Positions 5,476 to 6,951 of a stretch of DNA of 6,951 bases are shown here, one piece after another (positions within the stretch are counted from its first letter, which is position 1; each line of letters opens with the position of its first letter). The stretch lies in the NCBI GenBank assembly GCA_003446655.1, contig DMCZ01000225.1:1-6951 (forward strand), in the 5' to 3' direction. The notes beneath the pieces were generated by a model. That model was given only the letters and a program-made list of their open reading frames with translations, did not search any database and was not told where the DNA came from. The position numbers and the translations under genes were made by a program. This stretch comes from Thauera sp. GTDB lineage: Bacteria > Pseudomonadota > Gammaproteobacteria > Burkholderiales > Rhodocyclaceae.

Positions 5476-6570
5476 ATGACGACCCGCTCTCCGCTGCAAC
5501 GTGCCCAGGAGCTGGTGCGCGCCGAATGGCGCCACCTCACCACCTTCAATCCCAGCACCCGGCGCTGGCAGATGCCGTTCGCCGCCGCGCTCGCCTCAGG
5601 CCTGCCGCTGATGGTGGGGGCGTGGTTCGGGCATCTCGAATACGGCCTCATCTCCTCGATAGGCGGCCTCGTCTTCCTGTACGTGCCCAACACGCCGCTG
5701 TCGCACCGCATGGTGTGGCTGATGGCCTGCGCCTTCGGCATGTCGACCAGCTACGCGCTCGGACTGATAACGCACTTCCTGCCGCTGGCCAAGGTCGGCG
5801 TGCTGGCACTGATCGCGCTGCTGGTGACCATGGTGTGCCGCTTCTACCGCGTCGGCCCGCCGGGCAGCCTGTTCTTCGTGATGGCGGCGGCGATCGGCGC
5901 CTACACGCCGGGCACGATCGAGCAGATCCCGCTGCGTATCGGCCTGATCACCATGGGCGCCCTGCTCGCCAGCGCGATCGCCTTTCTTTACAGCCTGTAC
6001 ATCCTGCGCGTGCAGGCGCCCGAACCGGTGGCGCCGCTGCCACCGCCGACCTTCGACTTCGTCGTCTTCGACGCGGTGATGATCGGCGCCTTCGTCGGCC
6101 TGTCGTTGGCGATCGCCCAGGCACTGCAGCTCGACCGCCCCTACTGGGTGCCGGTGAGCTGCCTGGCAGTGATCCAGGGCGTGTCGCTGCGCGCGGTGTG
6201 GAATCGCCAGATCCAGCGCGTGCTCGGCACTGCCGCCGGCATGCTGCTCGCCTGGGGCCTGCTGAGCCTGCCGCTCGATCCCTGGCGCATCGCGCTGCTG
6301 GTGATCCTGCTCGCCTTCGTGATCGAGACCCTGGTGGTGCGCCACTACGGCCTCGCGGTGATCTTCATCACCCCGCTCACGATTCTGCTCGCCGAGGCGG
6401 CCACGCTCGGCCAGGCACCGCTCGCCGAGTTGATCCAGTCGCGCTTCATCGACACGCTGCTCGGCTGCGTGGTCGGCCTGGTCGGCGGCATCTGCCTGCA
6501 CAGCGCGCGCTTCCGGGAGGTGGTCGGGGGGCCGCTGCGCCGGCTCATCCCGCGCCGCCCGCCAGCCTGA
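5476..6570 (+). CDS. FUSC-family inner-membrane transporter (compact form)
   Basis: A 364-residue membrane protein with about twelve hydrophobic segments in two six-helix halves (roughly 33-178 and 195-342) joined by a proline-rich linker (181-191). The second half carries the fusaric-acid-resistance (FUSC) signature: RPYWVPVSCLAVIQG (221-235), QRVLGTAAGMLLAWG (247-261) and RFIDTLLGCVVGLVGG (323-338). FUSC proteins such as AaeB export aromatic carboxylic acids or related compounds with a membrane-fusion partner. At 364 residues this one lacks the large cytoplasmic domains of AaeB (about 650), and no membrane-fusion gene is adjacent, so the substrate and even the transport role are inferred. 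The ATG at 5476 is chosen because homology begins here; the frame is open for 357 codons upstream only because of high GC. No strong ribosome site is seen. A LysR regulator gene follows after 34 bp. Confidence 0.85.
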   Translation: MTTRSPLQRAQELVRAEWRHLTTFNPSTRRWQMPFAAALASGLPLMVGAWFGHLEYGLISSIGGLVFLYVPNTPLSHRMVWLMACAFGMSTSYALGLITHFLPLAKVGVLALIALLVTMVCRFYRVGPPGSLFFVMAAAIGAYTPGTIEQIPLRIGLITMGALLASAIAFLYSLYILRVQAPEPVAPLPPPTFDFVVFDAVMIGAFVGLSLAIAQALQLDRPYWVPVSCLAVIQGVSLRAVWNRQIQRVLGTAAGMLLAWGLLSLPLDPWRIALLVILLAFVIETLVVRHYGLAVIFITPLTILLAEAATLGQAPLAELIQSRFIDTLLGCVVGLVGGICLHSARFREVVGGPLRRLIPRRPPA

Positions 6571-6604
6571 ACCGCAGCCACCGCCCGCCGGGCCATCGAC
6601 ACCG

Positions 6605-6951
6605 ATGAAGATCAACCAGTTGCGCTATTTCCTCGCCGTCGCCGACAAGGGCAGCGTGCGCGCGGCCGCCAGCGCGCTCGGCGTGTCGGCGGCGGCGGTC
6701 AGCCAGGCCCTGCGCGAGCTCGAGACGACCATGGGGACGCCGCTCTTCACGCGCGAGGCGCACGGCGCGGTGCTGAGCTACGCGGGCCGTCAGTTCCTCA
6801 TCCACGCCCGCCTGATCCTCGGCCAGGTCAGCCGCGCCGAGGCCGAGATCGCGCAGATCCGCGGCGCCACCGGCGGCACGCTGGCGATCGGGGTCACGCC
6901 CTGGGTGGCGCAGTCCATCCTGCCCCACGCCCTGGCCCGCTTCCACGCGCT
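6605..6951 (+). CDS. LysR-type transcriptional regulator, N-terminal part (runs off the window)
   Basis: Only the first 115 codons lie in the window and no stop is reached. Residues 1-60 are a typical LysR winged helix-turn-helix: MKINQLRYFLAVADKGSVRA, then AASALGVSAAAVSQALRELE as the DNA-contacting helices, and TPLFTREAHGAVLSYAG for the wing. A linker helix follows to about residue 88, and the inducer-binding domain begins at GGTLAIGVTPW (90-100). LysR proteins are usually about 300 residues, so roughly 185 are missing. They act as tetramers that respond to a small ligand. The gene lies 34 bp after the FUSC gene on the same strand, so it may share its transcript and regulate it, though LysR genes more often regulate a divergent neighbour. 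No good Shine-Dalgarno precedes the ATG. Confidence 0.92.
   Translation, partial: MKINQLRYFLAVADKGSVRAAASALGVSAAAVSQALRELETTMGTPLFTREAHGAVLSYAGRQFLIHARLILGQVSRAEAEIAQIRGATGGTLAIGVTPWVAQSILPHALARFHA

Noticed and set aside
5596..6615. Long minus-strand open frame (339 codons) opposite the FUSC gene
   Set aside because: Rich in Asp, His, Gln and Arg, as expected for the complement of membrane-protein codons. No domain.
1..6951. Search by eye for CRISPR repeats, tRNA-like cloverleaves, insertion-sequence ends, toxin-antitoxin pairs and defence genes
   Set aside because: None were seen. The only transposon-like sequence is the library adapter at 1-19.

Overview
The window is about 70% G+C and entirely bacterial. 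Its gene families (an EAL phosphodiesterase, a short RluA, an AraC-type HTH fused to an Ogt-type methyltransferase, a compact FUSC transporter and a LysR regulator), together with codon choice, suggest a high-GC betaproteobacterium, possibly Rhodocyclales such as Thauera or Azoarcus. That placement is an inference from family resemblance, not a search result.

Layout. Bases 1-19 match the Tn5/Nextera mosaic-end adapter exactly and are not genomic. Bases 22-798 (+) hold the C-terminal EAL domain of a cyclic-di-GMP phosphodiesterase whose N-terminus is lost at the adapter junction. It converges on a two-gene minus-strand unit: a 12-helix carrier of the MFS / ATP-ADP-translocase-like (Tlc) type (3326-1911, TTG start) followed 34 bp later by a Tat-exported aldo/keto reductase (1876-902). 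A 298-bp divergent spacer (3327-3624) separates this unit from plus-strand genes: an RluA-type pseudouridine synthase (3625-4284), an AraC-HTH/O6-alkylguanine-DNA methyltransferase fusion (4514-5359), a 364-residue FUSC-family membrane protein (5476-6570) and the start of a LysR-type regulator (6605 to the window end). The LysR gene runs off the edge.

How the genes relate. The carrier and the Tat-exported reductase probably share a transcript and may act together in the envelope. The FUSC protein and LysR regulator lie 34 bp apart and look like an efflux pump with its regulator, by analogy with aromatic-acid efflux loci. RluA and the alkyltransferase are housekeeping RNA-modification and DNA-repair functions with sizeable spacers, so probably separate transcripts.

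I see no CRISPR array, tRNA, rRNA, insertion sequence, phage gene or defence island. The most solid unusual observation is the sequencing adapter at the 5' end, which creates false N-termini. The most interesting biological one is the pairing of a Tlc-like carrier with an exported reductase. I found no convincing new system.
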